From Bradyrhizobium sp. AUGA SZCCT0158 (GTDB taxonomy: Bacteria; Pseudomonadota; Alphaproteobacteria; Rhizobiales; Xanthobacteraceae), in contig NZ_JAFCME010000006.1 in assembly GCF_018130065.1 (NCBI RefSeq), positions 248,001-312,000 on the forward strand: a DNA stretch of 64,000 nt, read 5' to 3'. Each line of letters opens with the position of its first letter. Within the stretch, counting starts at the first letter, position 1. A model generated the notes under the pieces. The model was not told where the DNA came from. It worked only from the letters and a program-made list of their open reading frames with translations, and searched no databases. The translations under genes and the position numbers were made by a program. This document shows, in pieces, positions 20,097-30,155 of this stretch.

Positions 20097-23000
20097 ATGA
20101 TCGGTTTGGTTCGCGCCGCAGTCGTTTGCGCCACGATGGCGCTTGGCCTGGTCGCAGCGCAGGCAGCAGATAAAGCCTTCAAACGCGACGATCTCGCCGA
20201 TTCCGCGGTCAAGCTGGAGGCCCAGATCAAGAGCGAGGCGGGGCCGGTTTCCAAATCCAGCGCGACGCTGCGGACTGATGCGGATACCGCCTTCAAACGT
20301 GCCGACTTCCGCACCGGCCTGCAAATCCTTGGACAGATCGCGGCCACCACGCCGGAGGACAGCGCCAACTGGCTCAAACTCGCCAAGACCATCTTCCAGA
20401 TCCGCTCCGCAAGCTCGAGCGAACAGACCTTCCTGCTCGAGCGCGCCTCGACCGCCGCCTACATCGCCTATCAGCGCGCCGGCAACGCCGCCGAGGAGGC
20501 CGATGCGCTGGCGGTGCTGGGCCGGGCGATGTCCGACCGCAAGCTCTGGCGGCCGGCGCTGGATAGCTTACGGCTGTCGCTCGACATGCGCGAGGTCGCC
20601 GAGGTGCGCGGCCAATACGAGAAGATGCGCGACCAGCACGGTTTTCGTCTTTTGGATTATACCGTGGACTCGGACGGTGCGTCACCGCGGGCGTGCTTCC
20701 AGTTCTCCGAAGATCTGGCCAAGCGAGTCGATTTCTCGCCGTTCCTGGCACTGGCCGGTACCGACAAGCCGGCGCTGTCGGCCGAAGGCAAGCAGCTTTG
20801 CGTCGATGGCCTGAAGCACGGCGAGCGCTACAACATCAATCTTCGTGCCGGCCTGCCGTCCACGGTCAAGGAAACCCTGCCGAAATCGGCCGAATTCAAC
20901 GTCTATGTCCGCGACCGCAAGCCGTTCGTGCGCTTCACCGGCCGCGCCTATGTGCTGCCGCGTACCGGCCAGCGCGGCATCCCGCTGGTCAGCGTCAATA
21001 CGCCCGCCGTGAACGTCAACGTGTTCCGGATCGGCGACCGTAACCTGATTAATACGGTGATCGACAGCGACTTCCAGAAGACGCTGTCGAGCTACCAACT
21101 CGGCGATCTCGGCGACGAAAAGGGCGTCAAGGTCTGGACCGGCGAACTCGCCACCGCCACCACGCTCAACCAGGACGTCATTACCGCGTTCCCGGTCGAC
21201 CAGGCGCTGGGCGACCTGCAGCCGGGCGTCTATGTGATGACGGCGTCAGCCAAAGGCCCCGGCAGCGATGATGACGGAAGGCTGGCGACGCAGTGGTTCA
21301 TCGTCTCCGACATGGGCCTGTCGGCGTTTTCAGGTAATGACGGTGTCCACGTCTTCGTCAATTCGCTGGCGTCCACCGAGGCGGTCGGCAAGGCCGAGGT
21401 GCGGCTGATCGCCCGTAACAACGAGATCCTGGCGACCCGCAAGACCGACGATTCCGGCCACGTGCTGTTCGAGGCGGGATTGGCGCGCGGCGAGGGCGGG
21501 CTGTCGCCGGCCTTGCTCACGGTCATGAGCGAGAAGTCGGACTACGCATTCCTCAGCCTCAAGACCACCGCGTTCGACCTCACCGACCGTGGCGTGTCCG
21601 GCCGGGTGGTGCCATCAGGCGCCGACGCCTTCGTCTACGCCGAGCGCGGGGTCTACCGCTCCACCGAGACCGTCTATCTCACCGCGCTGCTGCGCGACGG
21701 GCAGGGCAACGCCATGACGGGCGGACCGCTGACCCTCGTCATCGAACGCCCGGATGGCGTCGAATTCCGCCGCGCCGTATTGCCCGATCAGGGCGCGGGC
21801 GGCCGCAGCATGGTGGTCCCGCTCAATTCGGCGGTCCCGACGGGGACCTGGCGGGTACGCGCGTTCACCGACCCCAAGGGGTCGGCGGTCGGCGAAACCA
21901 CCTTCATGGTCGAGGACTACATCCCCGAACGGATCGAATTCAACATCTCCAGCAAGGAGAAAATGATCAAAGCTGAAGTTCCAGTTGAACTTAAGGTCGA
22001 TGGTCGTTTCCTCTACGGCGCTCCGGCTTCCGGCCTGCAGCTCGAAGGCGACATGCTGGTCACCTCGGCAGCCTCCGGGCGGCCGGGCTATCCCGGCTAC
22101 CAGTTCGGCGTTGCCGACGAGGAAACCGCCAGCAACGAGCGCACCCCGATTGAGAACCTGCCGGAGGCCGACGCCAATGGCGTGGCGACGTTCCCGGTGT
22201 CGCTGGCCAAGGCGTCAACTTCGACCCGCCCGCAGGAGGCGCAAATCTTCATCCGCATGGCGGAGGCCGGTGGCCGCGCCGTCGAGCGCAAGCTGGTGCT
22301 CCCCGTGGCGCCTGCCACGCCCTTGATCGGCATCAAGCCGCTGTTTGGGGACAAGAGCGTCGCGGAGGGTGATAAGGCCGAATTCGACGTGGTCTTCGTC
22401 GCCCCCGACGGCAAGCAATTGCCGCGTGACGGCCTGCGTTACGAGCTTCTGAAGATGGAATCGCGCTACCAGTGGTACCGGCAGAATTCGTCCTGGGAAT
22501 ACGAGCCGGTCAAATCGACCTCGCGCGTCGCCGATGGCGACCTGACGCTGTCAGCCGACAAGGCGGCGAGGGTGTCGCTGGCGCCGCAGCCCGGCCGCTA
22601 TCGCCTGGACGTCAAATCGACCGAGGCGGACGGACCGGTCACCTCGGTCCAGTTCGATGTCGGTTGGTATTCGGACGGCAGCGCCGACACCCCCGATCTC
22701 CTCGAAACCTCGATCGACAAGCCGGAATACGCCTCCGGCGACACCATGGTGGTGTCGGTCAACGCCCGCACAGCGGGCAAGCTGACCATCAACGTTCTGG
22801 GCGACCGTCTGCTGACGACCCAGACCGTGGATGTCAAGGAAGGCACCCAGCAGGTCAAGCTATCAGTCGGCAAGGATTGGGGCACCGGCGCCTATGTGCT
22901 GGCGACGCTGCGCCGTCCGCTCGACGCCGCGGCGCTGCGGATGCCCGGACGGGCGATCGGCCTGAAATGGTTCGGCATCGACAAGAAGGCCCGCACCCTG

Positions 23001-25304
23001 CAGGTGGCGCTCTCGCCGCCGCCGCTGGTCCGCCCCGGAACCGCCCTGAAGATTCCGGTCAAGCTCGGCGGGCTCAACCCCGGCGAAGACGCCAAGATCG
23101 TCGTCGCCGCGGTCGATGTCGGCATTCTCAACCTGACCAATTACAAGCCGCCGGCGCCGGATGACTTCTATCTCGGCCAGCGCCGCCTGACGTCCGAGAT
23201 CCGCGACCTCTACGGGCAATTGATCGACGGCATGCAGGGCACCCGCGGCCAGCTCAAGACCGGCGGCGACGGCGCCGGCGCCGAGCTGCAGGGCTCACCG
23301 CCCACCCAGAAACCCCTCGCGCTTTATTCCGGCATCGTCACGGTCGGCCCTGACGGGTCTGCCGAGATCAGCTTCGACATTCCGGAGTTCGCCGGCACCG
23401 CGCGTGTCATGGCGGTGGCCTGGAGTGCGACAAGGCTTGGCCGCGCCACGACAGACGTCACCGTGCGCGATCCCGTGGTGCTGACCGCAACATTGCCGCG
23501 CTTCCTGCTCAACGGTGACCGCGGCACCATGAGCTTCGATCTCGACAACGTTGAAGGTGCACCCGGCGACTACACCATCAGCGTCAAGACGACGGGCCCG
23601 GTGAAGGTGAGCGGCAACCCCAGCATCACGGTCAAGCTCGCCGCCAAGCAGCGGACCTCGATGTCGCTGGCGATCGACGGCGGCGGCGCCGGCACCGCCA
23701 ATCTCGATGTCGACATCAAGGGTCCGAACGGCCTGGCGCTGGCGCGGCACTATGCGCTCGACGTCAAGGCGGCGACGCAGGTCCTGGCGCGCCGCTCGAT
23801 CCGTACCCTGGCCAAGGGCGAGAGCCTGACGCTGACCTCGGACATGTTCACCGACCTGGTGTCGGGAACGGGTAGCGTGTCGCTCTCCGTCAGCCTGTCC
23901 ACCGCACTCGATGCGGCGACCATCCTCAAGGCGCTGGATCGCTATCCGCATGGATGTTCCGAACAGATCACCAGCCGCGCGCTGCCGCTGCTCTACGTCA
24001 ACGATCTCGCCGCGGGCGCCCATCTGGCGATGGACACCGCGGTCGATCAGCGCATCCGGGACGCGATCGAGCGGCTGCTGGCGCGTCAGGGCTCGAACGG
24101 GTCGTTCGGCCTGTGGTCGGCGGGCGGCGATGATGCCTGGCTCGACGCCTACGTGACTGACTTCCTGACCCGCGCCCGTGAGAAGGGCTTTGCAGTGCCG
24201 GATGGGCTGTTCAAGAGCGCGCTCGACCGCATCCGCAACTCCGTGGTCAACGCCAACGAGCCCGAAAAGGACGGCGGCCGCGATCTGGCCTACGGCCTTT
24301 ACGTGCTCGCCCGCAACGGCGCCGCCCCGATCGGCGACCTGCGCTATCTCGCCGACACCAAGCTGAACAATCTGGCGACGCCGATTGCGAAATCGCAACT
24401 GGCGGCGGCGCTGGCGTTGGTCGGCGACAAGGCGAGGGCGGAGCGCGTCTACGGCGCAGCGCTCGATGCACTGGTGCCGAAGCCCGTGATCGAGTTCGGC
24501 CGGGTCGACTATGGCAGCGCCTTGCGCGATGCCGCAGCTTTGGTCTCGCTCGCCAGCGAAGGCAACGCCCCGCGGGCGACGCTGACGCAGGCGGTGCAGC
24601 GGGTCGAAGTGGCGCGGGGCCTTTCGCCCTACACCTCGACGCAGGAAAACGCCTGGCTGGTGTTGGCCTCGCGCGCGCTCTCGAAGGAGACGATGGCGCT
24701 CGATATCGATGGTTCGCCGATCAAGACGGCGGCCTATCGCAGCTACAAGGCCGAGCAGATGGTCGGCAAGCCGGTCAAGATCACCAATACCGGCGACGCA
24801 CCGGTACAGGCCGTGGTCTCGGTCTCGGGTTCGCCGGTCACGCCGGAGCCCGCGGCCTCGAACGGCTTCAAGATCGAGCGCAATTACTTCACGCTCGACG
24901 GCAAGCCCGCCGATATCAGCAAGGCCAAGCAGAACGACCGATTTGCGGTCGTGCTGAAGATCACCGAGGCCAAGCCGGAATACGGGCACATCATGGTGGC
25001 CGACTACCTCCCGGCCGGCCTCGAGATCGACAATCCGAGGCTGGTGTCTTCCGGCGACAAAGGCACGTTGGACTGGATCGAGGACGGCGAGGAGCCCGAG
25101 AATACCGAGTTCCGTGATGACCGCTTCACCGCGGCCATCGATCGCGCCAGCGACGATACGGCGGTGTTCACCGTCGCCTATGTCGTGCGCGCGGTTTCCC
25201 CCGGCAAATACGTGCTGCCGCAGGCCTATGTCGAGGACATGTACAATCCCTCGCGCTATGGCCGCACCGGCACCGGCACCGTGGAGGTCCGTCCGGCCAA
25301 ATGA
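20097..25304 (+). CDS. Bacterial alpha-2-macroglobulin family protein
   Basis: A 1735-residue periplasmic protein. The start at 20097 has AGGAG 8 bases upstream and opens a signal peptide (IGLVRAAVVCATMALGLVAA, cleavage near AQA); the frame from 19992 is longer but lacks these. Macroglobulin-like domains and a bait region precede the thioester motif GCSEQ (Cys at residue 1287) in HPHGCSEQITSRALPLL, followed by the helical thioester domain (GSFGLWSAGGDDAWLDAYVT) and receptor-binding-like end. The length is close to E. coli YfhM (about 1650), but there is no lipobox. These proteins trap proteases that reach the periplasm. It overlaps pbpC by four bases, the usual pairing. Confidence 0.93.
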   Translation: MIGLVRAAVVCATMALGLVAAQAADKAFKRDDLADSAVKLEAQIKSEAGPVSKSSATLRTDADTAFKRADFRTGLQILGQIAATTPEDSANWLKLAKTIFQIRSASSSEQTFLLERASTAAYIAYQRAGNAAEEADALAVLGRAMSDRKLWRPALDSLRLSLDMREVAEVRGQYEKMRDQHGFRLLDYTVDSDGASPRACFQFSEDLAKRVDFSPFLALAGTDKPALSAEGKQLCVDGLKHGERYNINLRAGLPSTVKETLPKSAEFNVYVRDRKPFVRFTGRAYVLPRTGQRGIPLVSVNTPAVNVNVFRIGDRNLINTVIDSDFQKTLSSYQLGDLGDEKGVKVWTGELATATTLNQDVITAFPVDQALGDLQPGVYVMTASAKGPGSDDDGRLATQWFIVSDMGLSAFSGNDGVHVFVNSLASTEAVGKAEVRLIARNNEILATRKTDDSGHVLFEAGLARGEGGLSPALLTVMSEKSDYAFLSLKTTAFDLTDRGVSGRVVPSGADAFVYAERGVYRSTETVYLTALLRDGQGNAMTGGPLTLVIERPDGVEFRRAVLPDQGAGGRSMVVPLNSAVPTGTWRVRAFTDPKGSAVGETTFMVEDYIPERIEFNISSKEKMIKAEVPVELKVDGRFLYGAPASGLQLEGDMLVTSAASGRPGYPGYQFGVADEETASNERTPIENLPEADANGVATFPVSLAKASTSTRPQEAQIFIRMAEAGGRAVERKLVLPVAPATPLIGIKPLFGDKSVAEGDKAEFDVVFVAPDGKQLPRDGLRYELLKMESRYQWYRQNSSWEYEPVKSTSRVADGDLTLSADKAARVSLAPQPGRYRLDVKSTEADGPVTSVQFDVGWYSDGSADTPDLLETSIDKPEYASGDTMVVSVNARTAGKLTINVLGDRLLTTQTVDVKEGTQQVKLSVGKDWGTGAYVLATLRRPLDAAALRMPGRAIGLKWFGIDKKARTLQVALSPPPLVRPGTALKIPVKLGGLNPGEDAKIVVAAVDVGILNLTNYKPPAPDDFYLGQRRLTSEIRDLYGQLIDGMQGTRGQLKTGGDGAGAELQGSPPTQKPLALYSGIVTVGPDGSAEISFDIPEFAGTARVMAVAWSATRLGRATTDVTVRDPVVLTATLPRFLLNGDRGTMSFDLDNVEGAPGDYTISVKTTGPVKVSGNPSITVKLAAKQRTSMSLAIDGGGAGTANLDVDIKGPNGLALARHYALDVKAATQVLARRSIRTLAKGESLTLTSDMFTDLVSGTGSVSLSVSLSTALDAATILKALDRYPHGCSEQITSRALPLLYVNDLAAGAHLAMDTAVDQRIRDAIERLLARQGSNGSFGLWSAGGDDAWLDAYVTDFLTRAREKGFAVPDGLFKSALDRIRNSVVNANEPEKDGGRDLAYGLYVLARNGAAPIGDLRYLADTKLNNLATPIAKSQLAAALALVGDKARAERVYGAALDALVPKPVIEFGRVDYGSALRDAAALVSLASEGNAPRATLTQAVQRVEVARGLSPYTSTQENAWLVLASRALSKETMALDIDGSPIKTAAYRSYKAEQMVGKPVKITNTGDAPVQAVVSVSGSPVTPEPAASNGFKIERNYFTLDGKPADISKAKQNDRFAVVLKITEAKPEYGHIMVADYLPAGLEIDNPRLVSSGDKGTLDWIEDGEEPENTEFRDDRFTAAIDRASDDTAVFTVAYVVRAVSPGKYVLPQAYVEDMYNPSRYGRTGTGTVEVRPAK

Positions 25305-27421
25305 GCGAGACGGGGCCCATAGCACCGGCAAGCCCTCCGAAGGGCCGCTGGCGACGGATCAGGAAGGCGGCGGCGATATCGGCCGTCGTCAGCCTGATGA
25401 CGGTCGGCGCGTTCGCCGGCTGGGTCGCCTCGCTCGGCCCGCTGCCGCTGGAGCAGGCGCGCAAGGTCTCGACCTCGATCATCGACCGCAACGGCAAATT
25501 GCTGCGCGCCTATGCGATGGCCGACGGCCGCTGGCGGTTGCCAGTCGATGCCAAAACCGGCGTCGATCCCGGCTATCTCAAGCTGCTGCTGGCGTATGAA
25601 GACCGCCGCTTCCACTCGCATCGCGGCGTCGATCCGCTGGCGCTCGGCCGCGCGGCGCTTCAGCTGGTGACGCGTGGCCACATCGTGTCCGGCGGTTCGA
25701 CGATCACGATGCAATTGGCGCGGCTGATGGAGCCGCGGCGCGAGCGTTCGGTGTACGCCAAGCTGCGCCAGATGGTGCGTGCGATCCAGATCGAGCGGCA
25801 ACTGAACAAGGACCAGATACTCGATCTCTATCTGGCGCTGGCGCCGTTCGGCGGCAATCTGGAGGGCGTCCGCGCCGCGTCAATCGCCTATTTCGGCAAG
25901 GAACCGAAGCGGCTGTCGCTGGCGGAGGCGGCGCTTCTGGTGGCGCTGCCGCAATCGCCGGAGACGCGCCGCCTCGACCGTCATCCCGAGGTCGCCCGCG
26001 CCGCGCGCGATCGCGTGCTTGAACGCATGGTGAATGAGCAGCGCGTAACCGAAGACGACGCGGTTCAGGCCAAGGCCGTCACCGTGCCCCGGCTGCGCAA
26101 ACCGATGCCGATCCTGGCGCCGCATTCCGCCGACCAGTCGATGGCGACCGTGAGGGATACGCCGGTCATCAAGCTGACGTTGGATGCAGGCCTGCAGAAG
26201 ACGCTTGAAGCGCTGGCGCGCGACCGCGCGATTGCGCAGGGGCCGAACATTTCGGTCGCCATGATCGCGGTCGACAATGAAAGCGGCGACGTATTGGCGC
26301 GGGTCGGCTCATCGGATTATTTCGACGAGCGGCGGGCCGGGCAGGTCGACATGACCCGCGCCGTGCGCTCGCCGGGATCGACGCTGAAGCCCTTCATCTA
26401 CGGTCTCGCCTTCGAAGATGGCTTTGTGCATCCGGAGAGCCTGATCGACGATCGTCCGATCCGGTTCGGCTCCTACGCGCCCGAAAATTTCGACATGACG
26501 TTTCAGGGCACGGTCCCCGTACGCAAGGCGCTGCAATTGTCCCTCAACGTGCCGGCGATCGCGCTGCTCGACCGCGTCGGGTCCAGCCGGCTGTCGTCGC
26601 GGCTGAAGCAGGCCGGCGGCAATCTGGTGCTGCCGAAAGACGAAGCGCCGGGCCTTGCCATGGGCCTCGGCGGCGTCGGCGTTACCCTGCAGGATCTGGC
26701 GCAGCTCTATGCCGGGCTGGCTCGGCTCGGCACCACCAAACCGCTGCGCGAGATCATGTTCGCCAAAGACGAGCGCGATCCGATGCGGCTGATGGATCAG
26801 GCCGCGGCCTGGCAGGTCGGCAACGTCCTGATCGGCACGCCGCCACCGGAAAACGGCGTGCATAACCGGATCGCCTTCAAGACCGGCACCAGCTACGGCT
26901 ATCGCGATGCCTGGTCGGTCGGCTTCGACGGCCGCATCACCATCGGCGTATGGGTTGGGCGTCCCGACGGCGCGCCGGTGGCCGGGCTGGCCGGCCGTAC
27001 CGCTGCCGCACCGATCCTGTTCGACGCCTTCGCCCGCACCGGAAAGATCGTTGCGGCATTGCCGAAGCCGCCGAAGGGCGCGCTGATCGCTGGCAATGCC
27101 AAGCTTCCGGTGCCGCTGCGGCGTTTCCGCCCCGACGGCGAGTTGGTCCGCACCGGCAGCGATCAGGCGCCGCGCATCCAGTTTCCGCTGAATGGTTCGC
27201 GGATCGACGTCGACCGTTCCAACGACGGGCAGTTCTCGGCGATGCCGGTCAAGGTCGCCGGCGGCGTGCTGCCGCTGACCATGCTGGTGAACGGTATCGC
27301 GGTCGGCGAGATCGGCAGCCGGCGTCAGCGCCTGGTCGAGCCGCCCGGGCCCGGCTTTGCACGCCTCACGGTGATCGACGCGACCGGCGCCGCCGACACC
27401 GTGGTGATCCGGGTACAATGA
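25301..27421 (+). CDS. pbpC: Penicillin-binding protein 1C
   Basis: A 706-residue inner-membrane protein: one N-terminal helix (AAAISAVVSLMTVGAFAGWV), a GT51 glycosyltransferase domain (LLAYEDRRFHSHRGVD, GGSTITMQLARLM), a transpeptidase domain with SxxK (SPGSTLKPF, Ser360 and Lys363) and KTG (FKTGTSYGYRDAW, Lys527), and a C-terminal beta domain (from about residue 620) typical of PBP1C. It polymerises and cross-links peptidoglycan in the periplasm. The ATGA overlap with the macroglobulin gene implies coupled expression; the pair is thought to repair the wall where proteases or attack have breached the envelope. Confidence 0.95.
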   Translation: MSETGPIAPASPPKGRWRRIRKAAAISAVVSLMTVGAFAGWVASLGPLPLEQARKVSTSIIDRNGKLLRAYAMADGRWRLPVDAKTGVDPGYLKLLLAYEDRRFHSHRGVDPLALGRAALQLVTRGHIVSGGSTITMQLARLMEPRRERSVYAKLRQMVRAIQIERQLNKDQILDLYLALAPFGGNLEGVRAASIAYFGKEPKRLSLAEAALLVALPQSPETRRLDRHPEVARAARDRVLERMVNEQRVTEDDAVQAKAVTVPRLRKPMPILAPHSADQSMATVRDTPVIKLTLDAGLQKTLEALARDRAIAQGPNISVAMIAVDNESGDVLARVGSSDYFDERRAGQVDMTRAVRSPGSTLKPFIYGLAFEDGFVHPESLIDDRPIRFGSYAPENFDMTFQGTVPVRKALQLSLNVPAIALLDRVGSSRLSSRLKQAGGNLVLPKDEAPGLAMGLGGVGVTLQDLAQLYAGLARLGTTKPLREIMFAKDERDPMRLMDQAAAWQVGNVLIGTPPPENGVHNRIAFKTGTSYGYRDAWSVGFDGRITIGVWVGRPDGAPVAGLAGRTAAAPILFDAFARTGKIVAALPKPPKGALIAGNAKLPVPLRRFRPDGELVRTGSDQAPRIQFPLNGSRIDVDRSNDGQFSAMPVKVAGGVLPLTMLVNGIAVGEIGSRRQRLVEPPGPGFARLTVIDATGAADTVVIRVQ

Positions 27422-27517
27422 ACAGGTACAATTTGACCGATCAGGGGGCCGGGGACACCGCCGGATAGCGGGAACTGCGGTGTTGTTTGCAGTGCGGTTT
27501 CATCGTATGCGAACAAG

Positions 27518-29260
27518 ATGGTTGAAACCGTGCAACCCCGGCGATTTGGAGCAGGCCAACAGTCTGTGAAACCTGCGAATTCCAGCCGCAGGCTGCTCGC
27601 CGCGTTTGACTTCGCCATGGCCAGCCATTTCCGCGCGATCATCTTCCTCACGCTGTGTGCCATCGTGCTTTTCGTGCCCGGTTTCTTCACGATTCCGGCC
27701 ATCGACCGCGATGAGGCGCGGTTTGCGCAGGCGACCAAGCAAATGGTCGAAAGCGACGAATATGTTGACATCCGCTTTCAGGATGACGTCCGCTACAAGA
27801 AGCCGGTCGGCATTTACTGGATGCAGGCCGCGGTGGTCGAAACTGCCTCAAAGCTCGGCCTGCCGCGGGCGGAATTGCGCATCTGGCTCTATCGCGTTCC
27901 CTCCTTGATTGGCGCGATCGGCGCGGTCCTGCTGACCTACTGGACGGCGCTCGCCTTTGTGACCCGGAGCGGCGCCGCGCTGGCGGCGTTGATGATGTGC
28001 AGCTGTGTCTTGCTCGGCGCCGAAGCGCGGCTCGCCAAGACCGATGCGATGCTGCTGCTGTCAGTCACCGCCGCGATGGGCGCGATGGCGCGGGTCTATC
28101 TGTCCTGGCAGCGCGGCGAGGATCCGGCACGTCCGCCGTGGAGTTCGCCCGCGATTTTCTGGACCGCACTGGCCGGCGGCATCCTGCTCAAGGGCCCGTT
28201 GATCCTGATGTTCGTGGGATTGACCATCGCGGCGCTGGCGATCCTCGACCGCTCGGCGGTCTGGCTCTGGCGCATGCGCCCGGTCTGGGGCCTGATGTGG
28301 ACGCTGGTGCTGGTGCTGCCGTGGTTTGTCGCGATTTTCTGGCGCGCGGGCGATGCATTCTTCACCAATTCGCTCGGCGGCGACATGCTGAGCAAGCTCG
28401 CCGCGCAGGAGTCTCATGGCGCGCCACCCGGCCTGTATCTGCTGCTGTTCTGGGTCACGTTCTGGCCCGGTGCGCCGCTGGCGGGGATGGCGGCTCCGGC
28501 GGTATGGCGGGCCCGGCGCGAACCCGGTGCGCAGTATCTGCTGGCCTGGCTGGTGCCGTCATGGATCGTGTTCGAACTGGTGATGACCAAGCTTCCGCAC
28601 TACGTGCTGCCGCTGTATCCCGCCATCGCCATCCTGACCGTCGGCGCCCTGGAGCGCCGCGTGTTGTCGCGCTCCTGGCTGAGGCGCGGCGCGGCCTGGT
28701 GGTTTGCGATCCCCGCGATTACGGCCGTGATCGCGATTGTTGCGGCGATCAAGCTGACGCATCAGCCGGTCTTTCCGGCCTGGCCGGTGCTGGCGGCGGC
28801 GATGATCTTCGGCCTGATCGCGTGGTGGCTGTTTGAGGAAAGCCGCGCCGAGCGCTCGCTGTTGCATGCCGTGATCGCAGCGATGTGCCTGGCGATCGCC
28901 GTCTATGGCATCGTGATGCCGTCGCTGACGACGCTGTTTCCGAGCGCAGGCATTGCGCGCGCGCTGCGCAACGTCGTCTGCGTCGGGCCGAAGGCCGCGG
29001 CTGCCGGTTTCCACGAGCCCAGCCTCGTCTTCATGACCGGAACCAGTACGCTGTTGACCGACGGATCGGGCGCGGCGGATTTCCTGGGGCAGGGCACTTG
29101 CCGCTTTGCGTTGGTGGAATCGCGCTCGGAGCGCGGTTTTGTCCAGCGCGCCGAAGCGATCGGGCTGCGCTATAACGTGGCGACGCGTGTCGAGGGTTAT
29201 AACATCTCGCAGGGCAAGGCGGTTTCAATCGCAATCTTCCGCTCCGAAGGCACCGAATAA
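27518..29260 (+). CDS. GT39/ArnT-like membrane glycosyltransferase
   Basis: A 580-residue integral membrane protein with about 11 transmembrane helices. The first periplasmic loop has the signature of polyprenyl-phosphate-sugar transferases: IPAIDRDEARFAQATKQM then RYKKPVGIYWMQA. It should move a sugar from a lipid carrier to an envelope acceptor (lipid A core or glycolipid) on the periplasmic side. The true start may be the ATG at residue 34 (MASHFRAIIF), since the frame start has no good ribosome site. It heads a run with PAP2, GT2 and a lipid-A N-terminal-domain gene, which would supply and process the lipid-linked sugar. Confidence 0.88.
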   Translation: MVETVQPRRFGAGQQSVKPANSSRRLLAAFDFAMASHFRAIIFLTLCAIVLFVPGFFTIPAIDRDEARFAQATKQMVESDEYVDIRFQDDVRYKKPVGIYWMQAAVVETASKLGLPRAELRIWLYRVPSLIGAIGAVLLTYWTALAFVTRSGAALAALMMCSCVLLGAEARLAKTDAMLLLSVTAAMGAMARVYLSWQRGEDPARPPWSSPAIFWTALAGGILLKGPLILMFVGLTIAALAILDRSAVWLWRMRPVWGLMWTLVLVLPWFVAIFWRAGDAFFTNSLGGDMLSKLAAQESHGAPPGLYLLLFWVTFWPGAPLAGMAAPAVWRARREPGAQYLLAWLVPSWIVFELVMTKLPHYVLPLYPAIAILTVGALERRVLSRSWLRRGAAWWFAIPAITAVIAIVAAIKLTHQPVFPAWPVLAAAMIFGLIAWWLFEESRAERSLLHAVIAAMCLAIAVYGIVMPSLTTLFPSAGIARALRNVVCVGPKAAAAGFHEPSLVFMTGTSTLLTDGSGAADFLGQGTCRFALVESRSERGFVQRAEAIGLRYNVATRVEGYNISQGKAVSIAIFRSEGTE

Positions 29261-29261
29261 G

Positions 29262-30107
29262 ATGCCAGCGCCGACCGTCATCGCCGAATCCCAAAACTAT
29301 CTTTCGCGCTTTGTGGTGCTGGGGTGGCGCTCGCTGGCCCAGCTCGTGCGCACGCCGTCGCACTCGCGGCGGGCCGAGGCGGGCCGCCGGGCGGCGCGTC
29401 ACGCATTGCTGCTGTCGGCCGGCCTTGGCGCCGCCATCATCGCGTTGATGTTCGTGCTCGATGCCTGGGAGATCGGCCAGATGCCGAAGCGGGGCACGCC
29501 CTCGCTGTGGTGGATGCGCATCGTCACCGATTTCGGCAAGGACGAATATGTGCTGGCGGCGCTGGGCGCGCTGTTGATCCTGGTTGCGATAGCAGCACCC
29601 GCGTTCAGGGGTATTCAGCGCTCCCTGTTGCTCGGTCTCGGCACGCGTTTACAGTTCTTGTTCTGCGCGGTGATGGTGTCCGCGCTGGTTACCGAACTGA
29701 TCAAATGGGGCGTCGGACGCGGCCGGCCGTTCGTCGGCGGCGAAGGCAACGTGTTCCATTTCTCGCACTTCAACGGAACAGGGGCGTATTCAAGCTTCCC
29801 CTCGGGCCATGCGACCTGCGCTTTCGCGCTGGCCTTTGCCGTGTCGGCGTTGTGGCCGCAGGCGCGGATCACGATGTTCGTCTACGCCCTCGTAATCTGC
29901 GCAACCCGTCTGGTGCTGTTGGCCCATCATCCCAGCGACGTGGTTGCGGGCGCGCTGGTCGGCATCATCGGCGCGATGTTCGTGCGCTACTGGTTCGCGG
30001 CGCGGCGGCTCGGCTTTGCAATCCACCGCGACGGCACAATTCTGCCACTGGTTGGGCCCTCCTCGGGACGCCTCAAAAGGGTTGCCCGGGGCGCATTCGC
30101 CCCATAA
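29262..30107 (+). CDS. PAP2-family membrane phosphatase
   Basis: A 281-residue protein from the ATG two bases after the GT39 stop. About six membrane helices and the three-part acid phosphatase signature: KWGVGRGRP, SSFPSGHAT and RLVLLAHHPSDVVAG. Members dephosphorylate lipid phosphates such as undecaprenyl pyrophosphate or lipid A phosphates (LpxE/F type) at the periplasmic face. With its neighbours it may remove a lipid A phosphate before sugar addition or recycle the carrier lipid; the sequence alone does not decide. An upstream start at 29106 would overlap the GT39 gene and is rejected. Confidence 0.88.
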   Translation: MPAPTVIAESQNYLSRFVVLGWRSLAQLVRTPSHSRRAEAGRRAARHALLLSAGLGAAIIALMFVLDAWEIGQMPKRGTPSLWWMRIVTDFGKDEYVLAALGALLILVAIAAPAFRGIQRSLLLGLGTRLQFLFCAVMVSALVTELIKWGVGRGRPFVGGEGNVFHFSHFNGTGAYSSFPSGHATCAFALAFAVSALWPQARITMFVYALVICATRLVLLAHHPSDVVAGALVGIIGAMFVRYWFAARRLGFAIHRDGTILPLVGPSSGRLKRVARGAFAP

Positions 30108-30155
30108 AAGCGGACGCCGCGAAGGCCTGACGGAACCGGTTCCGGTTTCAGGTCC

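Noticed and set aside
23295..25331. 678-codon open frame on the minus strand
   Set aside because: It lies entirely antisense to the alpha-2-macroglobulin gene; its His/Arg/Asp-rich composition is the usual shadow of GC-rich coding DNA.
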